Shown one piece after another: positions 8,494-19,989 of a stretch of DNA of 64,000 bases. How positions within the stretch are numbered: the first letter of the stretch is position 1; every line of letters begins with the position of its first letter. The DNA lies in assembly GCF_029784135.1 (NCBI RefSeq), contig NC_073746.1, positions 53,273,393-53,337,392 on the forward strand. The letters run 5' to 3'. Below the pieces are notes generated by a model. It was not told the origin of the DNA. It saw only the letters and a list, made by a program, of their open reading frames with translations, and did not search any database. Made by a program: the position numbers and the translations under genes. The stretch is from Toxorhynchites rutilus septentrionalis. Taxonomy: Eukaryota; Arthropoda; Insecta; Diptera; Culicidae.

Positions 8494-11400
8494 GATATCC
8501 CGGACGGGGATATCCGATTGTCTGCCTTTTGCTCTCAGTGCTCTAGAGAGCTGAGAGCGAACAGCATGGAACCGGATACACGACCAGACAACATGCTCGA
8601 TGTCGTGGTAGCCATCGCCACAATCACAAAGATTGTTTGCTGCGAGCCCAATGCGATAGAGATGCGCGTTTAGGTTGTAGTGATTGGACATAAGCCGAGA
8701 TATCACGCGAATGAAATCACGACCTACATTCAATCCCTTAAACCATGCACTCGTCGAGACCTTAGGGATAATCGTGTGTAACCAACGACCGAACTCATCT
8801 TCACTCCACATGCGCTGCCAACTAACGAGTGTGTCCTGACGAGGAATGTGAAAAAATTCATTATAGGCAATTTGCCTTTCAAAAAGTGTGCCTTCTGAAG
8901 CGCCCACCTTAGCTAGCGAGTCCGCTTTCTCATTCCCCGGAATCGAGCAATGAGAGGGAACCCATGCTAAGGTAATCTTGAATAATTTTTCGACCAAAAC
9001 ACTCAATAGATGTCTTATTCTTGTTAGGAAATAAGATGAGCGTTTATCAACTTTCATTGAGCGGATTGCCTCTATTGAGCTGAGACTGTCTGAAAAAATA
9101 AAATAATGGTCGATGGGCAGTGTTTCAATGATCCCTAGAGCATAGTATATCGCACCCATTTCTGCGACATACACGGAACAAGGATCTTTGAGTTTGAAAG
9201 AGGCACTGGAATTTTCATTGAAGATGCCGAAGCCAGTGGACCCGTTTATGTATGAACCGTCAGTAAAGAACATTTTATCAGATCCAACTTTCCCATATTT
9301 TTCCGAAAATATCGACGGAATAACATTGGAGCGTAGGTGATCTGGTATTCCATGTATTTTTTGTCGCATGGACAGATCAAAAATAACAGAGGAATTGCAA
9401 AAGTATGGGAAGCAAACTTGGTTGGAGATGCCCGGTGAAGGGTGCACTTCATGGGTAAGGTACTCATGGTATAAAGACATAAAACTTGACTGAGGAGTCA
9501 GCTGGAGTAGATTTTCGAAGTTATCAATCACCAATGGATTCATGATCTTGCAACGGATGAGAAATCTGTAGGATAATTCTGTGAACCGAAGAGTAAGCGG
9601 GGGTACTCCTGCCAAAACTTCGAGACTCATCGTATGTGTCGAATGCAAACACCCCATGGCTATACGCAAGCAACGATATTGTATTCTCTCCAGCTTGAAA
9701 ATATGAATCCTGGCAGCTGATCGGAAGCAAAAACTGCCATATTCTAACACTGACAATATCGTTGTTTTGTACAACTGAATGAGGTCTCCTGGATGGGCAC
9801 CCCACCATGTTCCGGTAATTGTTTGGAGAAAATTGATTCTTTGCTGGCATTTCTGTTTCAAATACGCAATGTGTCTCCCCCAGGTACACTTAGAATCAAA
9901 ATATACACCCAGGTATTTGAAAAACATAGAGTGTTGGATCGTTTTGCCGGATAGGTGAAGCTGGAATTGGGAGGGTTCGTGCTTCCTAGAAAAAACGACC
10001 ATTTCAGTTTTCTCCGTAGAGAATTCGATACCCAGCTTGAGGGCCCACGTGAACAGATTGTTCATGGTATCTTGCAACGACTTTTGCAGAGCGACGGGAT
10101 TAGTACCCGTGATGGAAATAACTCCATCGTCTGCAAGTTGTCTCAGCGTGCAGTCTCTAGTTAGACAATCATCCATATCATTGACGTAAAAACTGTACAA
10201 GAGGGGGCTTAGGCAGGAGCCTTGCGGTAGGCCCATAAAACTGTAACGAGAAGATTTTGAGTTGCCATGAGAGAAATTCATGTGCTTTTCTGACAGTAAA
10301 TTGTACAGGAAATTATTCAGAATTGGTGAAAGTCCACGATTATGAAGCTTCTCTGAGAGAATTTCCATGGAAACTGAATCAAATGCCCCTTTGATATCGA
10401 GAAAAACGGAAGCCATTTGTTCTTTGCGAGCAAATGCGATTTGGATTTCAGAAGATAGCAGCGCGAGACAATCATTCGTCCCTTTACCTCGGCGGAAGCC
10501 AAACTGCGTATTTGACAGCAAATTGTTCGTTTCGACCCACTTGTCTAAACGAAGTAGAATAATTTTCTCTAACAATTTGCGAATACAGGATAACATTGCA
10601 ATCGGCCTATACGAGTTGTGATCGCAAGCCGGCTTGTTGGGTTTTCGTATGGCTATCACTCTCACTTGTCTCCAGTCATGCGGGACAATATTCAGCTCCA
10701 GAAACTTGTTGAACAAGTTCAGCAAACGCTGTTTTGCCAAGTCGGGAAGATTTTTCAACAAGTTGAATTTAATCTTGTCCGACCCCGGAGCTGAATTGTT
10801 ACATGAGAGGAGGGCAATTGAGAATTCTACCATCGAAAAATTCTCATAATCGCATTGGAGCGGAATATCGCGTACGACGCTCTGTGCAGGAACAGAATCG
10901 GGACAAACCTTCCTTGCAAATTTGAAAATCCAACGGTCAGAGTATTCCTCACTTTCATTGGTATGGTTCCAGCCACGCATTCTCCTAGCCGTATTCCAAA
11001 GAGTACTCATAGCGGTCTCCCTTGACAAACCATTGACGAATTTCCGCCAATATCCACGCTTTTTTGCTTTAATCAGACCTTTTAGTTTGGTTTCTAGAGC
11101 TTGGTACTTTCGAAACCATTCCACTAATCCAGTTTTCCTGAATTTTTTGAAAGCGGATGATTTTTCAAGGTAGACCTTTGAACATTCCTTGTCCCACCAA
11201 AGTGATGGAGGACGACGTCGGAAAGTGGTAGCCGGTACACGTTTCTTTTGAGCTTGAAGTGCGCTATCGTAAATCAAACTTGATATAAAATTATACTCTT
11301 CAAGGGGAGGAAGTTCATGCATCGAAATGATTGCTTCAGATATTAATTCTGCAAATTTTCTCCAGTCAATATTCTTCGTGAGGTCATACGCAATATCGAC

Positions 11401-11834
11401 TGACTCACTAGATTTTGATTCATTGGCGATCGATAAAATTATTGGTAGGTGATCACTACCGTGGGGATCTTGGATTACCTTCCATGTGCAATCCAGGGAT
11501 AATGAAGAAGAGCAGAGAGATATGTCTAGCATGCTTGCCCGTGCAGGAGGGTTGGCTATCCTAGTTGCTTCCCCAGTATTTAAAACTGTCATGTTGAAGT
11601 TGTCGCACAGATCATAAATCAACGTGGCACGGTTGTCATCGTAGAGTGACCCCCATGCTGTTCCATGGGAGTTGAAGTCACCTAAGATTAACCGCGGCTC
11701 CGGCAATGCCTCGATAATATCAAAGAACTGATGGCGGCCTACCGTAGTCCTGGGAGGAATATATATCGAAGCAATGCAGAGTTCTTTGCCATTGATTTGT
11801 ATCTGGCAAGCGACAACTTCAATGCCTGTAATCT
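8458..11834 (-). pseudogene. I-clade LINE ORF2: partial endonuclease, reverse transcriptase, RNase H
   Basis: The open frame begins after a nonsense codon at about 11836 (TAG where copy B has TCG) and runs about 1120 codons. It covers the rear half of the AP-type endonuclease (GDFNSHGTAWG, GSDHLPI), the reverse transcriptase (GFRRGKGTNDC, GLPQGSCLSPLLY, catalytic LADD) and an RNase H domain (FFTDGS, AEMGAI, SDSLSS, WVPSHCSIPGNEKADSLAK). A Cys/His cluster CDCGDGYHDIEHVVWSC follows. RNase H after the RT is the mark of I-related clades. The frame ends early at 8458 because a 28-bp tandem duplication at 8444-8493 brings in a stop before the usual C-terminus. LADD in place of the commoner FADD/YADD is seen in copies A and B. 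Confidence 0.9.
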
Positions 11835-11867
11835 ATGGGATAGTGACTCTATAGAAGGAGTGACGTT

Positions 11868-12640
11868 GAAGTATGTATAAATGGGTTAAATTGATGAAAA
11901 CTAGCATTTCCATTTTCCCATACATTTGTTCTGCTCATTTGTGAGCTTCCCTACTCATGCCGTCAATAATAAGCAACATATCGGCGATCAACGAAGGGGA
12001 AAGATTCCCCTCTTAAAGCCAAAAAGAAGAAGAAGAAGAAGGGGAAAGATTTAAACCTTCCGTGAATAAGGAAAAGAAAAAGAAGAAAACCGAAGGGGAA
12101 TTTTTGCCTACAGCATAAATATTGGATCTCGCTGAGGCAAACTTTCAGTATCGTTCTATATTCGGAACAATGAACATCTCTTGTTCTTCCTTGTTTTGCG
12201 TCATCACATATCTTCGTTTCGGATTTAGCTGTGGACGCAACCAAATTACTTACTCGCTGATGTCTCTGGCATTGTAATCATTACATCAATCTGACGCCAT
12301 TCCATTAAGATTCTGAACTACACAATTGTGTGAGGAATCATCAAACTTGGCTATTATCGGCTTACCAAAAAAATAATTGTCCAGGAATTTTGTGTGTGAT
12401 TTGATTTCGTATGACAGTAGCAAAACTATCTCCACCAAGGAAGACAGCTAAGCTAATTGAGACCGGAAATATCAATAGAAAAGACATCTGTTGAGAAAAG
12501 CGCAAAGCGGAGATAAGTGTATATGTGTGGGTGTGTGCGTAAAATAATATCTGAATTATTAACAAGCGATTTCAAACAACATAACAGCGTAGTTGTACGT
12601 CAACAATGTGATCGTGTCTTGGACACAACGCCCTATATTG
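11868..12640. repeat. repeat-rich flank of LINE A (family G segments)
   Basis: This part lies between the LINE 5' junction and the right inverted end of the host DDE transposon. It holds a short GAA microsatellite (about 12026-12043). A 95-base block at 12139-12235 (AAACTTTCAGTATCGTTCTA...) recurs at 46290-46384. A second block at 12548-12640 (ACAGCGTAGTTGTACGTC...GTCTTGGACACAACGCCC) recurs at 46745-46830 and, inverted, at 16795-16865. No coding frame is recognised. Confidence 0.6.
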
Positions 12641-12682
12641 TTTTTTTTTACGTGAGCGTTCAATCTGAAAGACCCTGTACAT

Positions 12683-13191
12683 GGTCGGTTTTACCATGTA
12701 CAGGTTTGACCATTTTTGCTGCCACCCTACTGTACATATTACTGAATCAGAGAATGGAACCCTCGAAATGTCTCCACCTTTTTCGAAGCATCGTTCGACT
12801 GCCTATTTGTTCGAAGTTTGATGAACCATACCCATTCCGAAGTACTTTAGCCAATTCTGAACAAAAAACATTTGTCTCTCAAAACCTTATCTCGATTGCT
12901 ATTCAACAATTTAAGAAGCAAATGATGGATACTCGACTAGCCGAGTTCTTTGAAACGTTTATCGCCATTAGCTCTTATTAATAGAAAAGCGTGGTTCATG
13001 ATTTCCGAAGAATGTAAGTAATTTCCATTTTGTAGGAATTCTCATTCCTTCCTTGCTTCGTTACACAGTTTTGCTAGCTACTATGCATAATTTCCCAGGA
13101 GTTATTCTGTAACCCGGAATGTGGCGTAAGGCGGTTGATAACCGCCTAACAGCCCCGTCAATGAAGGTGGGAAAACATGAAATGGATCCCG
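12683..13191. other. no recognised gene
   Basis: An open frame crosses 12517-12981, but it runs through repeat ends and shows no family motif. Nothing else is supported. Confidence 0.5.
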
Positions 13192-13193
13192 TA

Positions 13194-14159
13194 GGAGAAA
13201 AGGGGGGAATTTGGACCACCTAAGCAAATCGCCTAATATTTCCAAACCAATACGGTCCAAATATCACATTGTATAGTAAGCTACACTCGTTTTCTCTCAA
13301 TCAATAATGTTTAATCATTATATCAAGCTTTAAACTACCAAATATATCATAAAATAAAAGAGATGATTATTCGACATTCAAATTTGATGCGGGGTGATTT
13401 GGACCATCTGTGGGGTGTTTTGGACCAGTGTGTGTTTCATAAAAAAAAAAAAAAAAAACTTATGTTTATGTGAAGTATTTTGGAATAATGTTACAATCAG
13501 TAACACTGTTTTGGGATCGATACCAGGAGTCTTGGCCAGATTTCAGACCAGAAAAATTGGATTAAGACCATCTCGAATTCTGCATGGATTTTTTCACTGT
13601 GGTTCGAACATTTTCAAACACTTTCGATGCCTTGCTCTTTCAAGCTCCTGCTTCTTCCAACATTGTCTGCTCATCCTCTTTTTTTAATTCAGCGGCGGCA
13701 TCTGGAATCAATTAGACAAAAGAAAAACCTCAAATCTGTAGGATCAATTCACCCCACAAAAACGTGTCCATGTCACCCCACACAACATGCAAAAATTAAA
13801 ATGCAATTAATTCCATTTATTGTTATCAAACTTACAGTTTCGCTACATCAAATTGTTCCTCTTTTGTAGGCGAACAGAACTTTACTGCACAATACACGAA
13901 AAGTTTGTTTAATCAGCGGGAAAAAACTTAAAACCACTATCGAAAAACTCACATTTTTTGACAATCAAAGTGCTTGTTGTGTTCATGCTACCATTTCCTT
14001 CCGCCTGACGAATTTAACCAAAAATTTTTTTTACGTTATTCACATACGGTTCAACAATAAAAAAAGATGACATTATAAAAAATCCAAGTTGAGCCGTACT
14101 TTTTGAGATAATGGGGTGGTCTAAATCACCCCGTATGTCCAACTCACCCCGTGTTACCC
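13194..14159 (-). mobile_element. pogo-like transposon remnant, copy 1
   Basis: A 966-bp element flanked by TA (13192-13193 and 14160-14161). Its ends are imperfect inverted repeats: right end, reverse complement, GGGTAACACGGGGTGAGTTG; left end GGAGAAAAGGGGGGAATTTG. Several copies of a GGGGTGATTTGGACC-type motif lie inside both ends. A second copy is at 35483-36454 in opposite orientation, with colinear interior. The interior contains a decayed frame (minus strand, near 13690-13500) whose better preserved version at 35934 starts like pogo/Tigger transposases. Confidence 0.7.
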
Positions 14160-14161
14160 TA

Positions 14162-16197
14162 CTATTGACTCACGTAGCGAGATGGAAGAAAAACAATTCC
14201 TTGTTCGGCGTTAGCGCTCCATTCGCTTTGGGGTAGCTTGTAGAACCGGGGATAATCGAAGTGGTTTATAACCGACGGTTCTCCAGTCTTTGTTCACTAG
14301 TTATCTGTTTCTCGTGGGTGAGTTGGTAAATAATATGAATGAACTTGGAGGAAAAGTTTCTAAATCATTGGGATTATTAAGCCGCACTGCTGTCTAGGTT
14401 GTATTCAATTAAGTTAAGCACGCAAAGCGGCACGTGCACGGCACGTTTGAATTAGTATAACAAAAAAAGGAACAAAAATTAGTAAAATATTTAAGAAGAA
14501 GTCGAAAATAAAATTCAGTCACTTGATTCATTATTTTCAGATGTTGGTCCCGAAACACCCCCACACTATCTATAATAAACATAACTTTGAATATTTGAAT
14601 CATGAATGAAGATTCTTGAAGCACTTGAAGATCGTTCACTACGCTATTTCTTTTTTATTTTTTATTTTCGATTCACCAATACAATACACAAAATCAATTG
14701 TAAACTAGAACGTCTTGTGTATTTTCACCTAAATCTTTCAACAGAAGAGAACGCTTTGTGATCCGATTTTTCGACAGAAGAATTAACAAAATTTACCAAA
14801 GAGTAATTTAGACCATAAATAAATCATCAAAATATTATATTTGATTCATTTAGAATACTTTTGGGCGAGATTATTTGAAGTTTTTGATTGCGATTTATCT
14901 AATTTTAGCAATAGTTGATCCAGTTGAATTGCCCTTTATGTTCATCACTCACTACACTTTATTTTGGATCATCCAGCTATTGAAAGCCACTGACTGTGGC
15001 TAGTCAGCAAATCGTGATAACAAAGCGCTTCGCACTCGCCCCGTGTTCGAATAACAAGAGCACCTAGTCGTCGAGTGTGCACATACTTCAGATCTGCTCT
15101 CTCATGTTCCGATGTTCGATGAGCCGAACGAAGAGCAGCTTCCAATGATGACCAGAGGGAACGAGAGTCATAAATCAAGACAGTCGACCATGAGAGGATT
15201 TTTCCCGTGCCAGTTAATGACTGCCAGCGGCAGGCACACTCTCGGACGAACCAACATAATTGCGATAATATGTTCGGTCAACCCTTCCGTGGCACGAGCG
15301 GAATGTGGCTTCCGCATCACAGCCGAACCTGATAAATGACCACCATAATTAACTTTCGAAGGGAGCATTCAAATTTATGGCTCCTTACGGGCAGCATGCG
15401 GATTTTTGTTTCCAGGGAGAATGAATTACCCTGCTAGAATTGAGTGTGCCAAATTTAGTTGAATCGAGTTCAATTATTCCTGAATAAAGTTATATTGTTC
15501 CCATCTTACATAATGAAGATGATTTTTCTTGATCCAAAAAAGTAAAAGTATGGTAAGTCAGTAATGACGAAGCAATTATTAACGTTTGGTTGCACCATAA
15601 TAATGGGCTTTTTTATGATGCCTGTCTAAGGTCAGCTTAGGACATATGTGTATGATATTCAATTGACTTTCTCCACATTCAAGGATGCTCACTTCAGAAA
15701 TGCCTTATTTTACTCTTGAATGATTTTCACCGCAACTGCAATCATATTACATTGATTCGTTTACCGTCATGAAATATGAGCTGAAAGAAAGAGCAGTGCT
15801 GCTCTCAAATGGTCTCTTCATTCCAATGATTTCACACGGCCACATTCTGTGCATTTTGCTGGCGTACCTCAAGGATCAATATGATTGATACAGTTTTATG
15901 GAGTCTACCGTACTGTCGGACGACGCACCAACCCATCCTGGCCACTGTTGCTACCTAGTAGAAATGCACTTGAGAATAATATGAAAAGCAACGTGATGGG
16001 GATAAAAAAAACTCGAAGATTCATGGAGCATCACCATGAATGAAACGTTCGAGTGAGGGTAACTAAAATTATTCATCTCCGATGTACGGAAAAGGATCTA
16101 CCAAACAGTGGTATAATTGTGATGCTGCGGAGAAAAAAAAACTGATAGTATAAAACACAAAGCGAACAAAGTTATTCAAAATTCGGTATATTACATA
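14162..16197. other. no recognised gene; one less AT-rich block at 15000-15370
   Basis: The stretch is AT-rich apart from about 15000-15370, where base composition is more balanced and short frames are open on both strands without any recognisable motif. That block could be an unrecognised exon, regulatory DNA or an old repeat; I cannot tell. Nothing else stands out. Confidence 0.4.
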
Positions 16198-16566
16198 AGC
16201 CATGCCATACCAAATCGATAAAGTAGTTCTCCGATTTCCGTGAAAAATGTTAGTTTTTTTCCTTATCGCTAAACATTAGACCCGTTTTTTTATTAGGATG
16301 CCCAGTTCCGTTTCAGGGAGGTCAGGAAAATAGTTTTTTTCCAAAAATGATTTTTTTTAGTTCATATTTTTTGAAAGACTAACTCTTTAGCTTCAATTTT
16401 ACATGTCGATCTTCTGAATCGATCGAGTAGCTATAAAGAATTGAAATTTTGAAAAAAGCGGAAAAAAATTTTTCGGACCAAAATACGAGTCTAATATTTC
16501 GAGATAAGGAACAAAGCAACAACTTTTCATGGAAATCTGAGAACCACCATATCGGTTTGGATGGCT
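16198..16566. mobile_element. family F fold-back MITE, complete copy
   Basis: The left end AGCCATGCCATACCAAATCG and the right end, in reverse complement, AGCCATCCAAACCGATATGG start a long imperfect inverted repeat. Shared internal landmarks are GTTCTC.GATTTCC, CCTTATC and AAAN ATTAGAC. At 369 bp with both arms, it defines the structure of family F, whose arms are scattered through the window. No coding frame and no clear target duplication. Confidence 0.7.
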
Positions 16567-16800
16567 GATGAGATTTTCATATTATTCAAAATTTTCGTCA
16601 AAAGTGGTAATTTTATTCTTTATCAAAAACATTAGACTCGTTTTTTTTTGTTAGGGTGCTCCGAATCATTTTTTTCGCTTTTTCCCAAAAATGACTTTTT
16701 TCAAAAATTCATAACTTTTAAACCATTGATCCGATTTAGATGATCAATATATAAAATTCAAGTCATTAAGCTAATCTTTCTCTGAGATTGTAAATTGTAA
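16567..16800 (+). repeat. family F partial copy
   Basis: Carries the plus-orientation landmarks AAACATTAGACTCG, TTAGGGTGCTCCG, AAATGACTTTTTTC, ATAACTTTTAAACCA, CCGATTTAGATGATC. It lacks the terminal CAGCCAT sequence. Confidence 0.65.
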
Positions 16801-16865
16801 GGGGTTGTATCTAGGACACGACCGCATATTTTCGACGTAGAACTACGCGATTATATTATGCAATA
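16795..16865 (-). repeat. family G segment, inverted copy
   Basis: GTATCTAGGACACGACCGCATA...GACGTAGAACTACGCG is the reverse complement of blocks at 12548-12640 and 46745-46830. Confidence 0.6.
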
Positions 16866-16914
16866 CACTTGTTTACTACTTCGAATATTATTTTAGAATG
16901 CATCGAAATTTTTG

Positions 16915-17455
16915 TAATAAATTATGTTCTTCGTTACAAATAAATTTGATGAACGTCCTCTTACGTTTGATATAATGCCTAGGACTACCAAAATATGTGA
17001 ACGGAAGAATTGTCAAACGATCATTGTATTTTACATTTCCCTCTAAAATTATTGCACATCTCATGTTTTCGTAGTTCTCGAACCGCGAAAGTTCATTCAC
17101 CTCTAGTATCTGATATGACGATTTTCCCAGGATTCTCAGTTTAAAAGTACGTTTTAGGGAAACATATTTCGGTCTGCACAACGACAAGCGAGTACAAAAG
17201 TATTCAACACCAAAAAATACCACCGACTTACATGTATTTGCAAAGCGGATTCCCCCCCGCACATTAATTTTGAAGTCCGTGTTAGGGAAACGCAGCTCAG
17301 TGGGGAAAAAATACCCCCGACTTGCATGTTTTGACAAAGCGGATTCCCCCAGACGCATTAATTTTGAAGTCCGTGTGAGAGAAAATACCCCCGACTTGCA
17401 TGTATATTTGCAAAGCGAATTCCCACGGGTACATCGATTTTGAAGTTTTTATTGG
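16915..17455 (-). mobile_element. minisatellite-bearing repeat family M, copy 1
   Basis: On the minus strand there are three tandem units of about 75-94 bases (about 17455 down to 17200). Each contains TTTGCAAATACATGCAAGTC, GGGGGTATTTT and a TCCGTGTTAGGGAAA-type or ACGGACTTCAAAAT stretch. A non-tandem tail follows down to 16915 (CTAGAGGTGAATGAA, GCGGTTCGAGAAC, GAGGGAAATGTAAAAT, AATTCTTCCGTTCACATATT, TTGTAACGAAG). The same unit-plus-tail order occurs in plus orientation at 61360-62258, and units alone at 53481-53764. It is non-coding. Confidence 0.65.
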
Positions 17456-18227
17456 GTAAACCGTTAATCGGGCCAGTCAAAACTTGGCAGTTAGGGCACA
17501 CAAATCGGCAGAACAAATGTGTGGGAAAAAAGAAAGTTCTTCCAGTTTTCATGAATTTAAACCGTTTAAAAATTATCGAATTGTAGTGTATAGCATATCA
17601 AACAAATCTTAGGGAATTAATCTTAATTAAAATCTTAGGGAAAAAAATCTTCCGATTCGTTTGGTATATAAATCACCAAAATCCGTTCGCGGCAAAAATA
17701 GTTATTAACGTTAACTTTATTCATAAAACCATCACCTGTTTTCTGATTTGGCACCCTTGCTGAAAGACCAAGTTCTACGTCAAAAATATTATACTTTCGT
17801 AATTATTGGCTGAACTGGTAACCCTCGATTATATACAGTTTAAAACAAATATTTTTTTTATATTACTTATTATAAGACTTATTCAAAGAAAAAATGTAAT
17901 ATTTCAACGTTAGGGTGAAATTTATTTGACTGTTATAAATACAGTGGAATAAAAATCGTGATTTTTGAATATGTTAATCTCATCAGGAATTGTTTATAAC
18001 GATATTACAGCGAAATTAAGGAAGATAAAAGTTGGGTGTCAAAGAACACATTGTAGGGATAAAATTAACAATAACACCTTTAGAACCATTATCTTTCAAA
18101 TTTTTCACATCCTAAAAGTTGTTAGAATCCACTATAATCGATGTTGACATAGAATGGCTGTAAATAAAAAAGGTGTCCGCATGTCACGATATAATTCGAG
18201 AACATATTAAAAAAGTAACTATTATTC
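17456..18227. other. no recognised feature
   Basis: AT-rich; a short open frame at 17965-18147 has no recognisable motif. Confidence 0.5.
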
Positions 18228-19606
18228 AGCCATTCTATGCTAAACCGATATAGTGGTTCTCAGTTTTTCCTGAAATGCAGTAATTTTGTTCCTTTTCGCA
18301 AAATATTAGACCCGTATGTTTTATTTTTTCATTGGGGTGTCCATTTTTATTTTAGGGTGATTCAAAAAAAGTTTTTCACCTTTTTTTTTCCAAAAATAAT
18401 TTTTTTTTAATTCATAACTTCTGAACTACTGTACCGATATTTGATATGTAGATTTGACGATCTACATATCAAATTAAAGCCAATAAACAAGTCTTTTTGG
18501 GGAAAATACTAGATTTCCTGGAAAATTTGAATCTTTTTTCGTAACTATTGATTGTATTTGTTATTGGTACTTTACATGGTCTCAGGACCAAGGGTTAAAC
18601 CTATATTTTTTTTATATTTTTTCTTGAAATATGAAGATTTTTTACATAACATATCCAACACCAGAGAGGCGTTATTTTTTATTCTTGAGTTATGGTTTTA
18701 CAAAATAAACCGATGGTCCTCTTTTTTCCACCATAAAAAACATAACTTTTTACCTACTGGACCGTATCAGATGATCGACATATAAAATTAACGCCAATGA
18801 GCTAGTATTGTTGGAAAAAATATTACATGTTGGAAAAAATACGATTTTGTTTTCGTAATCATTGATTGTAAATGTTTTTCATAGTTTACATGGTTTCGGG
18901 ACCAAAGGCACCATTTGTTTTATATTTTTTGTTGAAAGCTGAGCACATGAAATATCCGAATATCAAAGAGGTGTTATTTTTCTTTTTTGAGTTATGATTT
19001 TTCTAAGTTGACACATTTTCAGTTTTCGTTCAATATTCCTGTGCGACTAGACTATATCTAACCAACCAGAGTTCAAGTGTGGTAATTTTTCAAAGAAGAC
19101 CAACTCATTGGCTTCGAATTGATGTATCGATCATCTGATTCGGCCTAGTAGTTAAAAAAGGTATGGATTTTTGAAAAGAGGCATTTTTGACAAAAAAGGG
19201 GAAAAATTAATTTTCGGAGCATTAATTTTGGAAAACCATAACTCAAGAGAAAAAAAAAATTTTTGGATATGTTTGGATATGTTAGGTAAAAAAGACGCAA
19301 GAAAAACTATAAAAATATATAGCGCTCTTGGCCCCAAGAACATGAAAACTATAAAAAACAAATACAAAAAAAATACGAGAACAAAATTCAAATTCAAATT
19401 ATTTTGTTTTAAAAAGATTAGTCAATTGACTATAATTTAAAATGTCGATCATCTGAATCGGTTCGGCAGTACGAAAATTTTAAATTTTTAACGAAAGTCA
19501 TTTGTGGAAAAAAGTGAAAAAAATGATTTTTTCGGATCACCCTAAAATCGAGATGGTCACCCTAACGAAAAAAGGACTTTTTGGGCATCCCAATATAAAT
19601 TTTAGG
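18228..19606. repeat. family F composite: plus-oriented and minus-oriented copies facing each other
   Basis: From 18228 (CAGCCATTCTATGCTAAACC) two plus-oriented copies run to about 19000. From about 19020 to 19606 the same landmarks appear in reverse complement (ATCATCTGATTCGGCCTAGTAGTT, TTTTCGGA, ACCCTAA). The two halves can pair over hundreds of bases with mismatches. There is no coding frame. The BEL/MITE nest begins at the right border. Confidence 0.6.
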
Positions 19607-19618
19607 CATTAAAATAAT

Positions 19619-19977
19619 TGTTGCGAATCGAGGAAGTAATCGTTAGCAGGACACTGATTTCTGACAGCTTTATTTTTGATGAGCTTCAAAACTATAATTT
19701 AACATTGTATAATACTAATTTTGTTTAAAGTTAAGTACTGCTAATAACTTGCAATTCAGTGGATATAGTATATTACTCCTCTCTATCTTATTATCATCTA
19801 TCGAATTCCGGTTATGGTTCTAACAATTAACAAAAGTGTTTCGCAAGTCCTTTCCCAGCATACCGTTTGAAAGATTGCTCTCGGAGTTGACGTGCTTTTG
19901 CGAAATTTGTGTCGGCCTCCTCTGATCGAAAAGGATCTTTCGTCAAGGTTATTGTTTTCTCGGCTGCTGTGGCAACA
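19619..19977 (-). repeat. BEL/Pao 3' LTR
   Basis: 359 bp, TGTTGC...GCAACA. It differs from the other LTR at a few positions and lacks the 11-12-base stretch around GATATGCTACGA present at 23226-23240. Confidence 0.9.
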
Positions 19978-19989
19978 TTCTCCCCCCGG
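19978..19989 (-). promoter_or_regulatory. BEL/Pao polypurine tract
   Basis: On the coding strand the sequence is CCGGGGGGAGAA directly before the 3' LTR start TGTTGC. This is the expected primer site for plus-strand DNA synthesis, and it is intact. Confidence 0.8.

Larger units (their letters stand above)
7875..11867 (-). mobile_element. I-clade LINE, copy A (5'-truncated)
   Basis: This is a minus-strand copy of the element seen full length at 36706-42814. The 3' end is a poly(A) tail (T-run 7875-7885) preceded by AATATATTTTGGG-like sequence, as in copy B. Similarity to copy B stops at about 11867, inside the endonuclease domain, so the first ORF and the 5' end are lost. I could not find a convincing target-site duplication. 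The sequence is very close to copy B across four kilobases, which implies recent insertion. Confidence 0.9.
7304..12677 (-). mobile_element. IS630/Tc1-type DDE transposon carrying a nested LINE
   Basis: The left end at 7304 (CAGGGTCTTTCAGATTAAAC) and the right end at 12677 (reverse complement CAGGGTCTTTCAGATTGAAC) match at nearly every position over about 27 bases. Both are bordered by TA. A broken transposase lies inside at 7420-7708 on the minus strand, in the right orientation for these ends. The span is inflated by the LINE at 7875-11867. Outside, AGGGTGGCA at 7131 and its reverse complement near 12727, each with ACCGACCATGTAC next to the ends, suggest that this transposon itself sits in an older element. 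Confidence 0.6.

Noticed and set aside
9246..11173. Frames of 60-120 codons in other phases inside LINE copy A
   Set aside because: Shadows of ORF2; the same shadows recur in copy B at matching places because the DNA is conserved, not because they code.
7866..11880. Target-site duplication for LINE copy A
   Set aside because: Flanks TTACCTGATGTA and TTGAAGTATGTA share only the last bases; not convincing.
12517..12981. 154-codon open frame, plus strand
   Set aside because: It runs across repeat G and a transposon end, has no motif and no plausible promoter.
15000..15370. Possible exon in a less AT-rich block
   Set aside because: Frames open on both strands but without splice-site pairs or motifs that I could defend.
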